From assembly GCA_003156235.1 (NCBI GenBank), contig PMGP01000226.1, forward strand, positions 5,539-13,809: 8,271 bases of DNA, given 5' to 3'. A program made the translations under genes and the position numbers. This DNA is from Acidobacteriaceae bacterium. Its GTDB lineage: Bacteria; Acidobacteriota; Terriglobia; Terriglobales; Acidobacteriaceae. A model generated the notes under the pieces. The model was not told the origin of the DNA and did no database searches. It was given only the letters and a program-made list of their open reading frames with translations. This document shows, in pieces, positions 6,998 to 8,271 of this stretch. Position 1 is the first letter of the stretch. Each line of letters begins with the position of its first letter.

Positions 6998-7046
6998 GGC
7001 TAACTTGCTAATTCGTTAACCCCGCGCTAGCGGGGGCTAACTTGCT
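6998..7046. repeat. 12-base direct repeat flanking a hairpin
   Basis: GGCTAACTTGCT occurs at 6998-7009 and again at 7035-7046, one copy on each side of the GC-rich hairpin at 7020-7035, in the gap between two convergent genes. The spacing is 37 bases. It could be a small local duplication or the remnant of a mobile repeat. Confidence 0.5.
7020..7035. terminator. Hairpin between convergent genes, probable bidirectional terminator
   Basis: CCCCGC (7020-7025) pairs with GCGGGG (7030-7035) around the tetraloop GCTA. It lies 25 bases after the flavoprotein stop (6995) and 38 bases after the stop of the minus-strand regulator (7073). A T-rich stretch (7051-7058) follows in the plus direction, inside a second imperfect hairpin (7042-7069, arms TTGCT/AGCAA). 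The position supports termination from both sides, but neither hairpin has the ideal adjacent T-run. Confidence 0.45.
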
Positions 7047-7072
7047 GCACTTCTTTTTGTGGCAAGCAACAC

Positions 7073-7387
7073 CTAAGATTTCCTGGCCAAAGGCGTCTGC
7101 CCCACCGCAGGCGGCTTCCGCTCCTTAAGGTTGTGGCTATCCGTGGCCTTCAGCGTCATCCCGTAGATCGCCTTGAACTGTTCAATCTCCTTCAGCGTTT
7201 GCGGAGAGAAGGGAACCAGCTTGCCCTCAAAGGCATGCAGCACAATTCCCTCCAACAGATCGCCCAGCGTCATTTCCTTCAGCTCGGCGACGGCCTTGAG
7301 CACCTTCAACAGGCGCTTTTCCATTCGCACGCCGGTCTGCACGCGCTCGACTACGACAGGTTCGCGATCTTGCTGCTCTCGTGTCAT
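7073..7387 (-). CDS. Small ribbon-helix-helix type DNA-binding protein, probable autoregulated repressor
   Basis: The 104-residue protein has a charged N-terminus. A strand-like segment VQTGVRM (16-22) is followed by a helix EKRLLKVLKAVAELKEM (23-39) and a second helix TLGDLLEGIVLHAFEGK (40-56), the layout of a ribbon-helix-helix (Arc/MetJ/CopG) domain. Residues 57-82 (PFSPQTLKEIEQFKAIYGM) form a further helix and the tail is basic. The assignment is by pattern, not by a named family. The start at 7387 is sound: AGGAGG (minus strand, 7397-7392) lies 4 bases from ATG, with a good sigma-70-like promoter upstream. Phased 8-base repeats overlapping that promoter suggest self-repression. The gene is divergent from the Nramp transporter, with a 255-base shared control region, so it may regulate that gene too. 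The lack of a toxin partner argues against an antitoxin. Confidence 0.75.
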   Translation of the reverse strand: MTREQQDREPVVVERVQTGVRMEKRLLKVLKAVAELKEMTLGDLLEGIVLHAFEGKLVPFSPQTLKEIEQFKAIYGMTLKATDSHNLKERKPPAVGQTPLARKS

Positions 7388-7400
7388 GAATTCCTCCTCT

Positions 7401-7440
7401 TACCTATATACCAATGTACCAACATAACAAAGTACAGTCA
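7401..7440. promoter_or_regulatory. Phased 8-base repeat array, candidate operator
   Basis: Bases 7401-7424 are three tandem 8-base units, TACCTATA, TACCAATG and TACCAACA. Two weaker units in the same phase follow, TAACAAAG and TACAGTCA, up to 7440. An inverted pair TGTAC/GTACA (7415-7419 and 7432-7436) lies inside. The array covers the -10 and spacer of the regulator's promoter. Tandem 8-base sites are the known binding mode of MetJ, a ribbon-helix-helix protein; the match to this gene product is inference. Confidence 0.5.
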
Positions 7441-7441
7441 A
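7413..7441 (-). promoter_or_regulatory. Sigma-70-like promoter of the ribbon-helix-helix gene
   Basis: On the minus strand, TTGACT (7441-7436) is 5/6 of the -35 consensus and TACATT (7418-7413) is 4/6 of the -10 consensus, with an ideal 17-base spacer. Transcription would start about 15-20 bases before the AGGAGG ribosome site, giving a short leader. Confidence 0.6.
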
Positions 7442-7459
7442 CCCCTTTTTAGTCCCCAA

Positions 7460-7515
7460 CCGGCGTTACAGACCCGCAGTGCATGAAACTGTAGCGCCGG
7501 CCTCCCGGTCCACGC
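7460..7515. repeat. REP-like repeat, copy 2 (internally deleted) with facing half-copy
   Basis: CTGTAGCGCCGGCCTCCCGG (7489-7508) is the exact reverse complement of 1050-1069. It is followed directly by TCCACGC (7509-7515), which matches the far end of copy 1; the middle 24 bases of copy 1 are missing. Just upstream, CCGGCGTTACAG (7460-7471) is an 11/12 inverted match to CTGTAGCGCCGG (7489-7500), so two tails face each other and can form a 12-base stem with one G-U pair and a 17-base loop. It sits in the shared control region of the regulator and the Nramp gene. Confidence 0.6.
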
Positions 7516-7526
7516 TTGTTTATTAT

Positions 7527-7616
7527 TAGAGAGTCTCCCAGGCTTACGTCCTCCCGGTTTCGCGCCCCATGCCCCGGCCTGTTATGGTCAGAAAAGCAGC
7601 GAGAACAGACTCTCTA
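7527..7616 (+). promoter_or_regulatory. Structured leader of the Nramp-family gene, possible cis-regulatory RNA
   Basis: TAGAGAGTCT (7527-7536) and AGACTCTCTA (7607-7616) are a perfect 10-base inverted repeat 70 bases apart. Nested inside are CAGGC (7539-7543) with GCCTG (7577-7581), and CCGG boxes that could close an inner stem. The 3' arm ends 10 bases before the AGGAA ribosome site (7629-7633). TATTAT at 7521-7526 resembles a -10 box, but no -35 fits and a start downstream of it would remove the 5' arm from the RNA. It is not an M-box or yybP-ykoY element by eye. Confidence 0.35.
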
Positions 7617-7642
7617 TGACTCCACAATAGGAACCGGCCCGT

Positions 7643-8271
7643 ATGTTGAAGCGTTGGCGAATCCGGATACTGCTGTTTTTGGCCGTCCTCGGCCCCGGAT
7701 TCATTACCGCCAATGTTGATAACGACTCCGGCGGCATCTTCACCTACTCCGCGGCCGGCGCGCAATACGGCTACACCCTCCTCTGGACCATCATTCCCAT
7801 CACCATCTCCCTCATCGTAGTACAGGAGATGTGCGCCCGCATGGGCGTGGTCACCGGCAAGGGCCTCAGCGACCTGATCCGCGAGGAGTTTGGTCTGCGG
7901 CTTACCTTTTTACTGATGGTGGCGCTGGTGGTGGTCAACTACACCAACGTGGTCACCGAGTTCATCGGCATCGCCGGTTCCCTGCACCTCTTTCACGTCT
8001 CCAAGTTCATCTCCGTGCCCACTTGCGCGGCCCTTGTCTGGTACATGGTGGTCAAAGGCAGTTACAAAAGCACGGAAAAAATCTTTATCATCGCCTCGTT
8101 TATCTATATCGCCTACATCTTCGCCGGCGTGCTCTCCCAGCCCAGTTGGCACGACGCGCTGAAGGCCACAATCACGCTGCCGGCCAACTCGGTCTTGAGC
8201 GACAAGGCCTATATCTACATGGCCATTGCAGTCGTCGGCACCACCATTGCGCCGTGGATGCAGTTCTATCT
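7643..8271 (+). CDS. Divergent Nramp-family divalent cation transporter, 3' end cut by the window
   Basis: The visible 209 residues match the N-terminal half of Nramp (SLC11) transporters, which have 11-12 helices and carry divalent metals with protons. GPGFITAN (17-24) and AAGAQYGYTLLWTI align with helix 1 and the start of helix 2. In helix 1 the metal-site motif DPGN reads D28-S-G-G31: the aspartate is kept, but the asparagine ligand is lost. In helix 6, VGTTIAPWMQFY aligns with the canonical motif containing MPH, so the metal-binding methionine is Ala203. In Nramps that methionine disfavours Mg2+ and Ca2+, so loss of it fits a harder cation such as Mg2+. ATG 7643 has AGGAA about 9 bases upstream. 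The MgtE_N/CBS protein at 3307 on the same strand may be its sensor. Remaining helices lie beyond base 8271. The family is clear; the substrate is inferred. Confidence 0.9.
   Translation, partial: MLKRWRIRILLFLAVLGPGFITANVDNDSGGIFTYSAAGAQYGYTLLWTIIPITISLIVVQEMCARMGVVTGKGLSDLIREEFGLRLTFLLMVALVVVNYTNVVTEFIGIAGSLHLFHVSKFISVPTCAALVWYMVVKGSYKSTEKIFIIASFIYIAYIFAGVLSQPSWHDALKATITLPANSVLSDKAYIYMAIAVVGTTIAPWMQFY

Noticed and set aside
7073..7387. Antitoxin of a toxin-antitoxin pair
   Set aside because: The ribbon-helix-helix gene has no adjacent small toxin gene on either side; the neighbours are a convergent flavoprotein and a divergent transporter.
1050..7508. The exact 20-base inverted repeats as terminal repeats of a 6.4-kb mobile element
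   Set aside because: There is no transposase or integrase between them, the enclosed genes look like resident ones, and the repeats are parts of REP-like hairpins better explained as dispersed copies.

Overview
The window looks like a chromosomal segment of a high-GC, soil-type bacterium, most likely an acidobacterium (Acidobacteriota, Terriglobia-like). This rests on gene style: a zinc-ribbon Ser/Thr kinase with a C-terminal repeat domain, an RsbW/STAS pair, an unlinked MgtE_N-CBS regulator and a divergent Nramp transporter, plus REP-like hairpin repeats between genes. It is not a database result. I saw no rRNA, tRNA, CRISPR array, phage gene or complete insertion sequence.

Bases 1-3149 (minus strand) form a signalling block. 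In transcription order it holds a membrane-anchored Ser/Thr protein kinase with six cysteine-paired Sel1-like repeats (3149-1182), an RsbW-like anti-sigma kinase/ATPase (923-477), and a STAS anti-anti-sigma factor that runs off the left edge (317-1). The last two are the classic pair of a partner-switching module. The kinase may feed into the same circuit, but a 258-base gap with a REP-like element separates it from them.

Bases 3150-4563 (plus strand, divergent from the kinase) encode a soluble protein with PRC-barrel, MgtE_N and CBS domains. It resembles the cytosolic Mg2+-sensing part of MgtE without the channel. At the right edge (7643 onward, plus strand) is the first half of an Nramp-family transporter whose metal-site motifs differ from Mn/Fe Nramps: DSGG replaces DPGN and APW replaces MPH. 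Together these two genes suggest a split Mg2+-sensor and transporter system, which is the most interesting hypothesis here.

Between them lie a low-GC four-helix membrane protein of unknown function (4701-5309), a possible coupled 68-residue single-helix protein (5290-5496), a 488-residue nitronate-monooxygenase-family flavoprotein (5529-6995), and on the minus strand a small ribbon-helix-helix type regulator (7387-7073). The regulator's promoter contains phased 8-base repeats that look like its own operator. The Nramp leader contains a perfect 10-base inverted repeat and other nested pairing.
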